DNA from: Desulfobacterium sp.
GTDB taxonomy: Bacteria; Desulfobacterota; Desulfobacteria; Desulfobacterales; Desulfobacteraceae
Reading direction: 5' to 3'
DNA: 64,000 nt
NCBI GenBank assembly: GCA_016342325.1
Contig: JAEINR010000011.1
Span: 1-64,000, forward strand
The notes beneath the pieces were generated by a model. That model saw only the letters and a program-made list of their open reading frames with translations. It was not told the DNA's origin and searched no databases. The translations under genes and the position numbers were made by a program. Below, in pieces: positions 9,120 through 18,435 of this stretch. The first letter of the stretch is position 1; every line of letters starts with the position of its first letter.

Positions 9120-10206
9120 TATGGTTCCTTATTATATCAGCTATTCTATCTGCGGCGTTCCCGTCCCAGAATTGCGGACGTTGTCCGGTTTTCCAGTTAT
9201 TGGAAATGATCCGGTCAAAAGAGTCAAGGATTTTCTCCCTGGAAGTTCCCATGAGCTCGTTGGTGCCTTTTGTGACGGTGATCGGTCGCTCCGTGTTCTC
9301 CCGGATGGTAAGGCAGGGAATACCCAATGCCGTGGTCTCCTCCTGGAGCCCGCCGCTGTCTGTGAGTACCACCTTTGCATCCTTCCAGAGGTTCAGAAAC
9401 TCCATATACGAAAGGGGATCGATGAGCCGTATGTTTTCAGACGGCTTGATCCCGAATCGTTCCATGTTCTTCCGGGTCCTTGGATGGATGGGAAAGATCA
9501 AGGGAAGGGTTTCGGACACTGTGGACAGGGTCGTCAAGATGGACTCCAGGGACGCTGGGTTGTCCACATTGGAAGGTCGATGGAGGGTCACAACCCCGTA
9601 TTCGGGATGGTCCTGCTTAAACGGGTTGGTGGGAAAAACAGTGCTGTCCATTGCTTCAAGCTTTGAGCGTTGGTAAAACAGGTTGTCGATCATCACATGG
9701 CCGACAAAATGAATGGTGCTGTTCTCTTTACCTTCCTTGAGAAGGTTCGCAAGGCCCTGCTCTTCCGTCACAAAAAAGAGATCCGAAATGGCGTCGGTTA
9801 CCATGCGGTTGATCTCTTCGGGCATCCCAAGGTCAAAACTCCGTAAGCCCGCCTCCACATGGGCCACCATGATGTTCATCTTCTTTGAGACAATGGAGCA
9901 GGCAAGGGTTGAGTTGACATCCCCCACCACCATCACAAGGTCGGGCCTGTCAGACAGACAGATCTCTTCAAATCCCGTCATGATCTTGGCTGTCTGTTGG
10001 GCATGGGAGCCCCCGCCGGCACCCAGGTGGTAATCGGGTTTCCGGATGCCCAGCTCCTCAAAAAAGATATCGCTCATGTTGCGGTCATAGTGCTGTCCCG
10101 TATGAACGACCTTATAGTCAAGGTCTGCATGGCGGTCAAAGGCCCTGGCAATGGGGGCGATCTTCATGAAATTGGGTCTGGCACCGGCAATAAGAAATAT
10201 TTTCAT
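9109..10206 (-). CDS. wecB: UDP-N-acetylglucosamine 2-epimerase (non-hydrolysing)
   Basis: 365 residues from the ATG at 10206, which is preceded by GGAGATTCCCG; an upstream in-frame start would add 31 residues without family similarity. Diagnostic blocks are GARPNFMKIAPI, HTGQHYDRNMSDIFFEELGI, HVEAGLRSFDLGMPEEINR, TLHRPSNVD and TDSGGLQEETTALGIPCLT. The enzyme interconverts UDP-GlcNAc and UDP-ManNAc in the cytoplasm. It is the first gene of the wecB-tviB-wbpP-gmd-fcl-sat/cysC run, so the promoter should lie in 10207-10627. Confidence 0.94.
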   Translation of the reverse strand: MKIFLIAGARPNFMKIAPIARAFDRHADLDYKVVHTGQHYDRNMSDIFFEELGIRKPDYHLGAGGGSHAQQTAKIMTGFEEICLSDRPDLVMVVGDVNSTLACSIVSKKMNIMVAHVEAGLRSFDLGMPEEINRMVTDAISDLFFVTEEQGLANLLKEGKENSTIHFVGHVMIDNLFYQRSKLEAMDSTVFPTNPFKQDHPEYGVVTLHRPSNVDNPASLESILTTLSTVSETLPLIFPIHPRTRKNMERFGIKPSENIRLIDPLSYMEFLNLWKDAKVVLTDSGGLQEETTALGIPCLTIRENTERPITVTKGTNELMGTSREKILDSFDRIISNNWKTGQRPQFWDGNAADRIADIIRNHNDR

Positions 10207-10627
10207 CGGGAATCTCCATGGGGCGTATATAGCTCCGCTTCCTGGGTTACATTGGGTAACCAGTTCATGACAGCTGTGGGTCAAACAAAAGCCATACACA
10301 CAGCAATTACTGTGCCAAAAGAAATCAAGGCACCGGGCGTTCCCTCCTGGGAATTCCCGGTTTGTCCGTCACTGCAATCGATGCAAAGACATTTGAGTCA
10401 AACCAAAAAAATGAATATTTGTCAAACTTTCATTAATTAAAACGCCAAAACCGCAATTTTATGGGCAAATTAGATAATGAATAACATACTTTCCACACTG
10501 TTGAGAAACTTATTCCATGATTTAGACAAAAAGATAGATAACAAAACCTGATTATGGCAAACCAACCAGGTTTCTATTACATTTCTTTCACATTATTGGG
10601 AATTTTTTTTCACAAAGGACTACTTCT
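10207..10627. other. Intergenic region upstream of the polysaccharide precursor operon
   Basis: This 421-base AT-rich region lies between the pilB-like gene stop and the wecB start. On the minus strand a TTGACA hexamer is present (plus positions 10420-10425), but no good -10 stands at the expected distance, so a promoter is only suspected. A 6-bp inverted repeat (10545-10550 with 10567-10572) followed by TTTTGTT on the minus strand could be a weak terminator for the pilB-like gene. No ORF is convincing. Confidence 0.4.
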
Positions 10628-12853
10628 TTACTGGGAGGGTTTCTTCATTCCCCGTATCATGTTGACCATGATCTTGTCGGCCCGGTCAAGGCGGCCCGCA
10701 AGCACGCCAAACAGATGGGATGCCACATCAGGATACTTTTCGATGATCTCGGAAAGCTTGTCCCCGGGAAACCGCTTGATCACGGCCCTGCCTTTGGAGA
10801 TGATGGATGCAGACCTCGGTTCTCCGGTGATGGCGGACATCTCGCCGAAATATTCGTTGGGTTGGGTAATCTCGGCGATTTTCTTGCCGCCCTTGACAAC
10901 ATAGACAGCCCCCTGGACCAGCTTGAAGAAATCGATGTCCGTATTGCCCTCCCGGATGATCACATCCTTGTCCTCGTAGCGCTCCACATCGGGATTGACA
11001 AGGTAGGCTGGCAGGGCCTCCTTGGTGATGGTGGTCTTCTTGAGCACCTCTTCCATGGAGGTCGCGCCCTGGCGAACCTTGATGAGGCCTGCGTCCCGAA
11101 GTGTTTTCATGCCCTCCTGGACGGCAAGCTTCCGCAGCTGGTCCTCGGGAACGGCGGCATTGATGGCCTTGGCCACCTCGTCCGTCACCTCCATGAGCTC
11201 GTAGAGCCCTACCCTGCCCTTGTATCCGGTGCCGTTGCAGTTGCTGCATCCCTTGGGGCCGTAGAGTTTGAGGTCGGGAATTTCTTTCTTTGAAAAGCCG
11301 TATAGCTCCAAATCCTTGGGATCATAACCCGTGACAATCTGCTTGCATTCCGGGCAGAGCCGCCGGGCCAGGCGCTGGGAAAGCACCATGGAGACAGAGG
11401 ATGCCAGCATATAGGGGGGAATGCCGATGTCCACGAGACGCCCAATGGTGGAGGGACAATCGTTGGTGTGAAGGGTGGAGAACACAAGATGGCCGGTCAT
11501 GGCGGCCTTGATGGAAATCTCGGCCGTACTGATATCCCGGATCTCCCCAACCATGATGATGTCCGGATCCTGACGCAGAAAGGATTTCAGGGCCGCGGCA
11601 AAGGTCATGCCCACTTCAGCCTTTACCGGCACCTGGTTGATCCCCCTGAAGTTGAACTCCACGGGATCCTCGGCCGTGAGGATCTTTGTATCCTCCTTGT
11701 TGAGACGGTTGAGAATCGAGTAGAGGGTGGTGGTCTTACCGCTTCCCGTGGGGCCCGTGACAAGGAGCAGACCATAGGGCCGGGAGATACACCGTTTGAT
11801 CCCCTCAAAGGTGTCGGGCTCAAACCCGAGCTTTGACAGATCCACACTCAGGGCGCTCTGGTCAAGGATACGCATGACCACACTCTCACCAAACAGGGTG
11901 GGAAGGGTCGATACCCGGAAGTCCACCGACTTGTTTTTCCCGAACCTGAGCTTGATCCGGCCGTCCTGGGGAACCCTGCGCTCGGCAATGTCGAGTTCGG
12001 CCAGGATCTTGAGCCGCGAGATCACGGCGTTCTTGATGGTCATGGGAAGGTTCATGGCCTTGTACAGGGAACCGTCCAGCCGGTACCTCACCTGGAGGGA
12101 CTTTTCAAAGGGTTCGATATGGATATCGCTCACCCCGTCGTTGACCGCCTTGATGAGTATGCCGTTCACAAGCTTGATGATGGGGGCATCCGAGGCCCTG
12201 AACTCGTCATAGTCACCGTCGTCGGTAACGGACTCGATCTCAAGCTCGCCGGCCGCCTCAGACACCAGGGAACCAAAATCGTCCACCGAGGTAACCGGCT
12301 CGTCCTGCTCCTGGTCATCCTCAAAATGAATGAACTCCCGGTACGCCTCCTCACTGATCTTGTAGAAGTCCCGGTAGGCCTCGATCACATCGTTTTCCGT
12401 TGACACGCAGATCTTGAGGGTCTTGCCCACCTCCTGCTGAAGTTCTTCAACGGCCGTGGTGTCCGTGGGCTCCGTCATGGTGACCACAAGCTCATCCCCC
12501 TTCGTGCCCAGGGGGAAGACCATATATTTTTTGGCCGTCTCAAAGGGAAGCAGCTCCAGAATCTTTGGATTCGGCTTGATCTCCGAAAGCCGGACGACCG
12601 TGTAGTTGTAGATCCGTCCCAATACGTTGATAATGGTTTCCGGATCGATAAACCCCATGGTGAGAAGCACGCTGGAAAGCCTTGCCCCGGTCTTCTTCGC
12701 CTGGGCCATGGCGCTCTGGAGCTGGTTGCTGGTGATCTGTCCCTCCTTGGAGAGAATCTCACCGATACGCATCTTACCTGCCCCGGACTGATCCTTGATG
12801 GTCTTGGTCAACGAGGTTGACCTGGCCTTGGTTGGAATATTCATACGCAGCAC
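10628..12853 (-). CDS. PilB/GspE-type secretion ATPase with C-terminal cNMP-binding domain
   Basis: 741 residues. Residues ~28-165 form an MshEN/T2SSE N-terminal domain; ~215-610 the GspE/PilB ATPase with Walker A GPTGSGKTT (367-375), Asp box AEDPVEF, Walker B DIIMVGEIRD and His box TGHLVFSTLHTND. The zinc-binding cysteines are CPEC at 500-503 and CSNC at 536-539. Residues ~620-735 look like a cyclic-nucleotide-binding domain: its phosphate-binding cassette FGEMSAITGEPRSAS keeps FGE and PR. Typical PilB ends near residue 600, so this is a fusion that may couple pilus or type II secretion motor activity to a nucleotide signal. No other pilus gene is in the window. Start is the GTG at 12853 or ATG at 12844. 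Confidence 0.88.
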   Translation of the reverse strand: MLRMNIPTKARSTSLTKTIKDQSGAGKMRIGEILSKEGQITSNQLQSAMAQAKKTGARLSSVLLTMGFIDPETIINVLGRIYNYTVVRLSEIKPNPKILELLPFETAKKYMVFPLGTKGDELVVTMTEPTDTTAVEELQQEVGKTLKICVSTENDVIEAYRDFYKISEEAYREFIHFEDDQEQDEPVTSVDDFGSLVSEAAGELEIESVTDDGDYDEFRASDAPIIKLVNGILIKAVNDGVSDIHIEPFEKSLQVRYRLDGSLYKAMNLPMTIKNAVISRLKILAELDIAERRVPQDGRIKLRFGKNKSVDFRVSTLPTLFGESVVMRILDQSALSVDLSKLGFEPDTFEGIKRCISRPYGLLLVTGPTGSGKTTTLYSILNRLNKEDTKILTAEDPVEFNFRGINQVPVKAEVGMTFAAALKSFLRQDPDIIMVGEIRDISTAEISIKAAMTGHLVFSTLHTNDCPSTIGRLVDIGIPPYMLASSVSMVLSQRLARRLCPECKQIVTGYDPKDLELYGFSKKEIPDLKLYGPKGCSNCNGTGYKGRVGLYELMEVTDEVAKAINAAVPEDQLRKLAVQEGMKTLRDAGLIKVRQGATSMEEVLKKTTITKEALPAYLVNPDVERYEDKDVIIREGNTDIDFFKLVQGAVYVVKGGKKIAEITQPNEYFGEMSAITGEPRSASIISKGRAVIKRFPGDKLSEIIEKYPDVASHLFGVLAGRLDRADKIMVNMIRGMKKPSQ

Positions 12854-12869
12854 ACGTCTCTATGTAAGG

Positions 12870-13076
12870 TTACCGGTTCTCGTAGATTTTCTTCCCGCCG
12901 CCAAAGATAAGGAGAACGCCGAGCACATAAAAGCAAAATTTAACAATGCCCGGGGATCCGGAGAAAAAAGCAATCTCCGAAACCTTCGGCATCACCTGGG
13001 GGATCCTGTAAAACACACCCAGTCCCGCCATCACAAGGGCTGCACCCCATACCAATTGAATTTTTCGTCTCTCCAT
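12870..13076 (-). CDS. Small two-TM membrane protein of unknown function
   Basis: 68 residues from the ATG at 13076, which has AAGGTGA at good spacing; a GTG start at 13085 would overlap the ABC-F stop. Two hydrophobic segments (about residues 8-24 and 45-62) flank a short loop, and the C-terminus is basic (GGKKIYENR). It lies 5 bases after the ABC-F gene and 16 bases before the PilB-like gene, so it is probably co-transcribed. I do not recognise the family. Confidence 0.6.
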   Translation of the reverse strand: MERRKIQLVWGAALVMAGLGVFYRIPQVMPKVSEIAFFSGSPGIVKFCFYVLGVLLIFGGGKKIYENR

Positions 13077-13081
13077 TAAAA

Positions 13082-14932
13082 TCACCTTTCAAGCTGGTCC
13101 AGCTTCTCTTCAAACAGTTTCATCTTTTCATCAAGTTCGTCGGAATAAATTTCCAGATCATCAAACAGGGCGTCAATTCGGTTTTGATGCTCCCCGATGC
13201 CGCAGGAGAGCTCTGCAATGGTTTTCCCGTCCTGGCGGTCCACCGCCTCCTGTATCTTGGCGTTAAGGGTCTCAAGGGCCGCCTCATGGGCCTCTATCTT
13301 CTCCTCGACGGCCTGGACCTTTTTCTTTAGGGGACCGGCCTCCCGGGAACGCTGGGCAATGATTTCACTCCTGACCTTTCGCATCTCTTTCTTGGAGACT
13401 TTAGATCCGTTCAGGCCTTTATCCGCCCGTGCTTCGGAAGCGGTCTCCTCCTCGTCCCACCCCTCTTTTTCAAGGAACTCGTCATAGGTTCCCTCAAACA
13501 GGAAGATGGTGTCGTTCTTAAAAACGATGAGCCGGTTGGCAAGGGAGTGGAGAAACATCTCATTATGGGTAACCAGGACCACGGCCCCGCCGAAATTGTC
13601 AAGGGCGGCCACCAGGGAATCGCAGGATTCCATGTCAAGATGGTTGGTGGGCTCATCCAGGAGCAAAAGGTTCAGGGGTTTGGCCAGGAGTTTTCCCAGC
13701 ATGACCCGGCTCTTTTCACCTCCCGAAAGCACGGAGATGCGCTTTAAAGCATTGTCCCCGTCAAACATCACCGCTCCGCAGATGTTCCGGGCCTGTTGCC
13801 GGTCAAGATCCTTATGGGAAAAGAGGATCTCCTCCTCCACGGTGGAGGTGGGGTTGAGGGACTGGATGTTGGTCTGCTCAAAATAGCCCATCTCCACCCC
13901 GGGATTGTAAGCAACCGTCCCGGAAACCGGCGCAAGCGTTTGTGCCAGAAGTTTCAACAGGGTGGTCTTGCCCTTACCGTTCTTTCCCACGATGGCCACC
14001 CGGTCTTCCGGGGCCAGGGTAAAACTTAAGTCCTTTATGAGCGGAACGTCGGGGTCGTGGGCAAAGCTTAAGTTTTCGCTCCGGATCACCTGCTTTCCGG
14101 CAAAGGGAAGATCCTTGAAAGAGAACGCCAGGGAATCCATCTTGTCGAGGCTTTCCCGCTTTTCCATCTTGGAGAGGGCCTTGACCCTGGACTGGACCAT
14201 GCCGGCTAGCCGCGCCTTGGCCCGGAACCGTGTGATAAAGGTCTCCATCTCCTTGCGGCGCTTCTCATCGTTGACCCGGGTCTTTTCATAGACCTCTTCG
14301 TCCTGGACGATCTGCTCGTAATATTTGTCCGTGCCGCCCTCGATCTTTCGGACCACGGTTCGGTGTATGCCTGCGATGTGGGTGGCCACCGAATCCATGA
14401 AGCTTCTATCATGGGTGACAAGAAGGATCTCCCTGGGCCAGGTGCGAAGGAATCCTGAAATCCACCGGATGGAGGTGATGTCCAGATAATTGGTAGGTTC
14501 ATCCAGGATCAAAAGATCGGGTTCAGAAATCAGCACCTTGGCAAGGGTGAGCCGCACCTGGAAACCGCCGGAAAACGCGGCCGGATCCTGCTGCATGTCG
14601 TCAACGGAGAACCCAAGTCCCGCAAGGATCTTTTCCGCCTTCCAGTAGTGCTCCCGCTCGTCTTCGTTCAGCCCCTGCATGCACTCTTCAAGAACCGTCG
14701 TCTTTGTAAAGTCAATGTGCTGGGTAAGATACCCCAGTCTGTAGTCCCCGGGTATTCGAATGACACCGGTGTCGGGCTCCTCAAGGCCGATGATCATTTT
14801 TAAAAGCGTTGTCTTGCCATGGCCGTTTCTTCCCACAAGGCCGATCTTTTCCCCGGTATTTATCTGAAAACCAGTATTGGAAAGGAGATCCTGTCCGCCA
14901 AATCCCTTTGATATCGATTCAATGTTTATCAT
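13082..14932 (-). CDS. ABC-F family ATPase (ribosome-associated type)
   Basis: 616 residues with two ABC domains and no membrane segments. Domain 1 has Walker A GRNGHGKTTLLK and signature FSGGFQVRLTLAKVL with LILDEPTNYLDI. Domain 2 has GKNGKGKTTLLK, signature LSGGEKSRVMLGKLL and LLLDEPTNHLDM. The linker between them (about residues 240-310) is charged and helical, like the P-site tRNA interaction motif region of ABC-F proteins; the last ~100 residues form a Lys/Glu-rich coiled coil similar to Uup/YheS types. Such proteins act on the translating ribosome rather than in transport. Precise subfamily is not assigned. Divergent from ppdK. Confidence 0.9.
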   Translation of the reverse strand: MINIESISKGFGGQDLLSNTGFQINTGEKIGLVGRNGHGKTTLLKMIIGLEEPDTGVIRIPGDYRLGYLTQHIDFTKTTVLEECMQGLNEDEREHYWKAEKILAGLGFSVDDMQQDPAAFSGGFQVRLTLAKVLISEPDLLILDEPTNYLDITSIRWISGFLRTWPREILLVTHDRSFMDSVATHIAGIHRTVVRKIEGGTDKYYEQIVQDEEVYEKTRVNDEKRRKEMETFITRFRAKARLAGMVQSRVKALSKMEKRESLDKMDSLAFSFKDLPFAGKQVIRSENLSFAHDPDVPLIKDLSFTLAPEDRVAIVGKNGKGKTTLLKLLAQTLAPVSGTVAYNPGVEMGYFEQTNIQSLNPTSTVEEEILFSHKDLDRQQARNICGAVMFDGDNALKRISVLSGGEKSRVMLGKLLAKPLNLLLLDEPTNHLDMESCDSLVAALDNFGGAVVLVTHNEMFLHSLANRLIVFKNDTIFLFEGTYDEFLEKEGWDEEETASEARADKGLNGSKVSKKEMRKVRSEIIAQRSREAGPLKKKVQAVEEKIEAHEAALETLNAKIQEAVDRQDGKTIAELSCGIGEHQNRIDALFDDLEIYSDELDEKMKLFEEKLDQLER

Positions 14933-15087
14933 AATCCAGGGATCATACCACCAAGACTTATTTTTTTAAACATCGAATTGATCGGGTATGGTATATAAAC
15001 TATTGTGTTCAATATTTCCTTGACTTGACGTCTGTTTATATTTTACAAGTTTCAGCTACTTATTTCTTAACATTAATTGAGGAAAAA

Positions 15088-17799
15088 ATGACTAATTACA
15101 TCTATAGCTTTGGCGATGGCAAAGCAGATGGAGATGCGACCCAGAAGGATCTTCTGGGCGGTAAAGGCGCCAACCTTGCCGAGATGGCAAGGCTCGGGCT
15201 TCCCGTACCGGCGGGATTTACAATTTCAACCGAATGCTGCAACGACTATTTCAAGGCCGGCGGGGCATTGCCGGAATCCCTGAACCGGGATATTGACCAG
15301 GCCATGGCAAAGATCGAAGACTCCATGGATATGAAGTTCGGCGATCCCGACAATCCCCTGCTGGTTTCAAGCCGTTCAGGCGCCAGGAGCTCCATGCCCG
15401 GCATGATGGAAACCGTGCTGAACGTCGGATTATGCTCGGCCACCATTCCCGGCCTCATCAAGAATACCGGTAACGAATGGTTTGTCTACGATGCGTACAG
15501 ACGCCTGATCATGATGTATTCCGATGTGGTCATGGAAAAGGCCGAAGGTCTTGAGCCCAAGGACGGCATGGGCATCCGTATCCACCTTGAAATGATCATG
15601 AACGATCTCAAGAACGACCGCAACTACGAGACGGACACCGACATCAGCGCCCAGGAGATGAAGCTCCTGTGCGACAAATTTAAAAGAAGGGTCAAGGACA
15701 CCCTGGGTTGCGATTTCCCGGACAGCCCAAAGGAACAACTTTTGGGATCCATTGGCGCTGTATTTAAGAGCTGGAACGGAAAAAGGGCTGTATCCTACAG
15801 AAGGATCGAGCACATTCCGGACAGCTGGGGAACAGCGGTCAATGTCCAGAGCATGGTGTTTGGAAACATGGGGGACAGCTCTGCCACAGGGGTTGCCTTT
15901 ACCCGGGATCCCGCCACCGGGGATAACAATTTCTACGGGGAATGGCTGCCGAACGCCCAGGGCGAAGACGTGGTGGCCGGCCTCAGAACCCCCAACCCCC
16001 TGAACACCAGCACCAAATCGTCCCATAACCAGCATCTTCCCTCCCTGGAAGAGGCCATGCCCGGGCTCTACGAAGAGCTGGCCCAGATCCGGACCCAGCT
16101 TGAAAATCACTATGCCGACATGCAGGACATTGAGTTCACCATCCAGCAGGGCACCCTCTACATGCTCCAATGCCGTGTGGGAAAAAGGACGGGCACCGCT
16201 GCCCTGAACATGGCCATGGACATGTTTGACCAAGGCCTCATCGACGAAACCACCATGATCAACCGGGTCAACCCCAAGCAGCTGGACGAGATGCTCCATC
16301 CCATTGTGGATCCCGAGGCGGAAAAAACCGCAACCATTGTTGCCCAAGGTCTTCCAGCAGGACCCGGTGGTGCCTTTGGCAAGATCGTCTTCACCTCCGA
16401 GGACGCCGTCCGACAGGAGAGAGCCGGAGAAACCGTACTCCTTGTCCGGGATGAAACCAATCCCGAAGATATCGAGGGCATGCGGGCTGCGGCCGGCATC
16501 CTCACGGCAAGGGGCGGCATGACAAGCCATGCGGCCCTGGTTGCAAGGGGCTGGGGAAAATGCTGCATCGTCGGTGCCGGCGCCATCAAGATCAACTACG
16601 AGAAAAGGGAACTCACAGCGAATTCTCGGGTCTTTAAGGAAGGGGATGTTTTCACCCTGAACGGCACAAAGGGACTTGCCTACGAAAACAAACTCACCAT
16701 GAAGAACTCGACGGAGAACCCAAGGTTCAAGCAGTTCATGGCCTATGCCGACCGCTACCGCAAACTAGAGGTCAGGACCAATGCAGACACCCCGGCAGAT
16801 GCAGCCCAGGCCCTTAGTTTCGGTGCCGAAGGCATCGGGCTCTTCAGGACAGAGCACATGTTCTACGGTGTGGATTCCGACAGACCCCTGTTCCTCTTGA
16901 GAAAGATGATCCTGAGCAAATCCATTGGGGAGCGCGAGCGGGCCCTGGAAGAGCTGTTTCCCTTTGTCAAAAAAGAGATCCAGAGCACCCTTGAGGTGAT
17001 GGACCAAAAACCGGTCACCCTCCGGCTCCTTGATCCGCCCCTCCACGAGTTTATTCCCCAGTCCAGGGAAAACCAGGAGGCACTTGCAAAGGAGTTGTGC
17101 ATCGACCTTGAAGAGGTGAAAAAACGAAGCCTGGTCCTCAAGGAGTCCAACCCCATGATGGGCCACAGGGGGGTACGCCTCGGCATCACCTACCCCGAGA
17201 TTTCCGCCATGCAGATCCGGGCGATCTTTGAGGCGTCAGCCGAGCTGATCAAACTGGGTAAAACGCCAAAGGCCGAAATCATGGTTCCCGTGACCTGCAA
17301 TGAAAACGAGATCCTTTTTGTCAAAAAGATCGCAGAAAAGGTCTACGAAGAGGTCCTGGATAAGTTCGGCATCGACGCCATCGATCACCAGTTCGGCACC
17401 ATGATCGAGATTCCCAGGGCGGCGCTCATGTCGGACCGCATGGCTGAGCATGCCGAGTTCTTCTCCTTTGGCACCAACGATCTGACCCAGATGGCCTTTG
17501 GTTTCAGCCGGGACGATATCGGCTCGTTCATGAACGACTACATCGACAATGCCATCCTCGATGCCGATCCCTTTGAGACCCTGGACCAGGAGGCGGTGGG
17601 CAAACTCATCGAAATTTCCGTGGAGCGGGGCCGAAAAACACGGCCGGACATCAAGCTTGGTATCTGCGGCGAGCACGGGGGAGATCCCGCGTCAGTGGAA
17701 TTCTGCCACAGAACCGGGCTGACCTATGTCAGTTGCTCACCCTACCGGGTACCCATTGCAAGACTTGCTGCGGCCCAGGCCGCCATCAAGGATCTGTAA
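15088..17799 (+). CDS. ppdK: Pyruvate, phosphate dikinase
   Basis: 903 residues from the ATG at 15088, preceded by TTGAGGAAAAA; an in-frame upstream start at 15025 was rejected. The N-terminal ATP-grasp domain includes GGKGANLAEMARLGLPVPAG and SGARSSMPGMMETVLN. The central swivelling domain has GGMTSHAALVARGWGK, with the phosphohistidine at His481. The C-terminal PEP/pyruvate barrel ends with GICGEHGGDPAS, carrying the catalytic Cys860. It interconverts pyruvate + ATP + Pi with PEP + AMP + PPi, and in an anaerobe probably supports gluconeogenesis from C2/C3 substrates. It is monocistronic, with a strong terminator hairpin just after the stop. Confidence 0.97.
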   Translation: MTNYIYSFGDGKADGDATQKDLLGGKGANLAEMARLGLPVPAGFTISTECCNDYFKAGGALPESLNRDIDQAMAKIEDSMDMKFGDPDNPLLVSSRSGARSSMPGMMETVLNVGLCSATIPGLIKNTGNEWFVYDAYRRLIMMYSDVVMEKAEGLEPKDGMGIRIHLEMIMNDLKNDRNYETDTDISAQEMKLLCDKFKRRVKDTLGCDFPDSPKEQLLGSIGAVFKSWNGKRAVSYRRIEHIPDSWGTAVNVQSMVFGNMGDSSATGVAFTRDPATGDNNFYGEWLPNAQGEDVVAGLRTPNPLNTSTKSSHNQHLPSLEEAMPGLYEELAQIRTQLENHYADMQDIEFTIQQGTLYMLQCRVGKRTGTAALNMAMDMFDQGLIDETTMINRVNPKQLDEMLHPIVDPEAEKTATIVAQGLPAGPGGAFGKIVFTSEDAVRQERAGETVLLVRDETNPEDIEGMRAAAGILTARGGMTSHAALVARGWGKCCIVGAGAIKINYEKRELTANSRVFKEGDVFTLNGTKGLAYENKLTMKNSTENPRFKQFMAYADRYRKLEVRTNADTPADAAQALSFGAEGIGLFRTEHMFYGVDSDRPLFLLRKMILSKSIGERERALEELFPFVKKEIQSTLEVMDQKPVTLRLLDPPLHEFIPQSRENQEALAKELCIDLEEVKKRSLVLKESNPMMGHRGVRLGITYPEISAMQIRAIFEASAELIKLGKTPKAEIMVPVTCNENEILFVKKIAEKVYEEVLDKFGIDAIDHQFGTMIEIPRAALMSDRMAEHAEFFSFGTNDLTQMAFGFSRDDIGSFMNDYIDNAILDADPFETLDQEAVGKLIEISVERGRKTRPDIKLGICGEHGGDPASVEFCHRTGLTYVSCSPYRVPIARLAAAQAAIKDL

Positions 17800-17810
17800 G
17801 ATAGAATAAT

Positions 17811-17845
17811 AAAAGGGGACGCTGTTACAAAAAGCGTCCCCTTTT
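17811..17845 (+). terminator. Intrinsic terminator after ppdK
   Basis: A perfect 12-bp stem (AAAAGGGGACGC with GCGTCCCCTTTT) and an 11-base loop begin 11 bases after the ppdK stop. The symmetric A and T ends mean it could also stop minus-strand transcription arriving from rfbC. Confidence 0.85.
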
Positions 17846-17883
17846 ATGTCAATAAGGGCAATAAGCTAGGCCTGACCCCCAAT

Positions 17884-18435
17884 TTAGGGCAGCAGTTCCC
17901 GGGCAACCTGGTTCAACAGCGGATAGAGTTTATCCTTGTCTGAGGAGATGGGCGCCTCAACCTGCCAGTCGATGTTCAGCCCGGGATCGTTAAAAAGAAT
18001 CCCATACTCATCCCCGGGGGTGTAGACGTCGGAGCATTTGTAGGTCACATCCACGGTCTGGCTCAACACGGAAAACCCATGGGCAAACCCTTCGGGGATA
18101 TAGAGTTGTCGCCGATTTTCATCCGAGAGGATGTGCCCGGTCCACTGGCCGAACGTTTTTGAACCTTTCCTGATATCCACGGCCACATCAAATATGGTTC
18201 CCCGAACCGCATAGACAAGCTTTGCCTGGGGATGCCTGAGTTGATAATGGAGCCCGCGGACAACCCCCCTTTCGGATCTTGAATGATTGTCCTGGACAAA
18301 CGCCGGTGCCACGCCATTTTCGGCGTACCGCGCCTGCTGATAGGTCTCCAGGAAAAAGCCCCTGGAATCCTTGAACACATTGGGTTCGATGAGTATGACC
18401 CCCTCAAGGGCGGTTTCGATAAAACGGATGGCCAT
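17884..18435 (-). CDS. rfbC: dTDP-4-dehydrorhamnose 3,5-epimerase
   Basis: 183 residues, normal RmlC length. Conserved blocks: VFKDSRGFFLETYQQARYAE, FVQDNHSRSERGVVRGLHYQ (containing the catalytic His), VYAVRGTIFDVAVDIRKGS, and YIPEGFAHGFSVLSQ, with the cupin fold implied. It epimerises dTDP-4-keto-6-deoxyglucose at C3 and C5. It begins at the base where rfbA ends, so the two are translationally coupled. The final enzyme of dTDP-rhamnose synthesis (RfbD) is not encoded next to it. Confidence 0.95.
   Translation of the reverse strand: MAIRFIETALEGVILIEPNVFKDSRGFFLETYQQARYAENGVAPAFVQDNHSRSERGVVRGLHYQLRHPQAKLVYAVRGTIFDVAVDIRKGSKTFGQWTGHILSDENRRQLYIPEGFAHGFSVLSQTVDVTYKCSDVYTPGDEYGILFNDPGLNIDWQVEAPISSDKDKLYPLLNQVARELLP

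Noticed and set aside
15025-15087. N-terminal extension of pyruvate phosphate dikinase
   Set aside because: The 21 extra residues have no family similarity and the ATG at 15088 has the ribosome binding site; the upstream segment overlaps the likely promoter.
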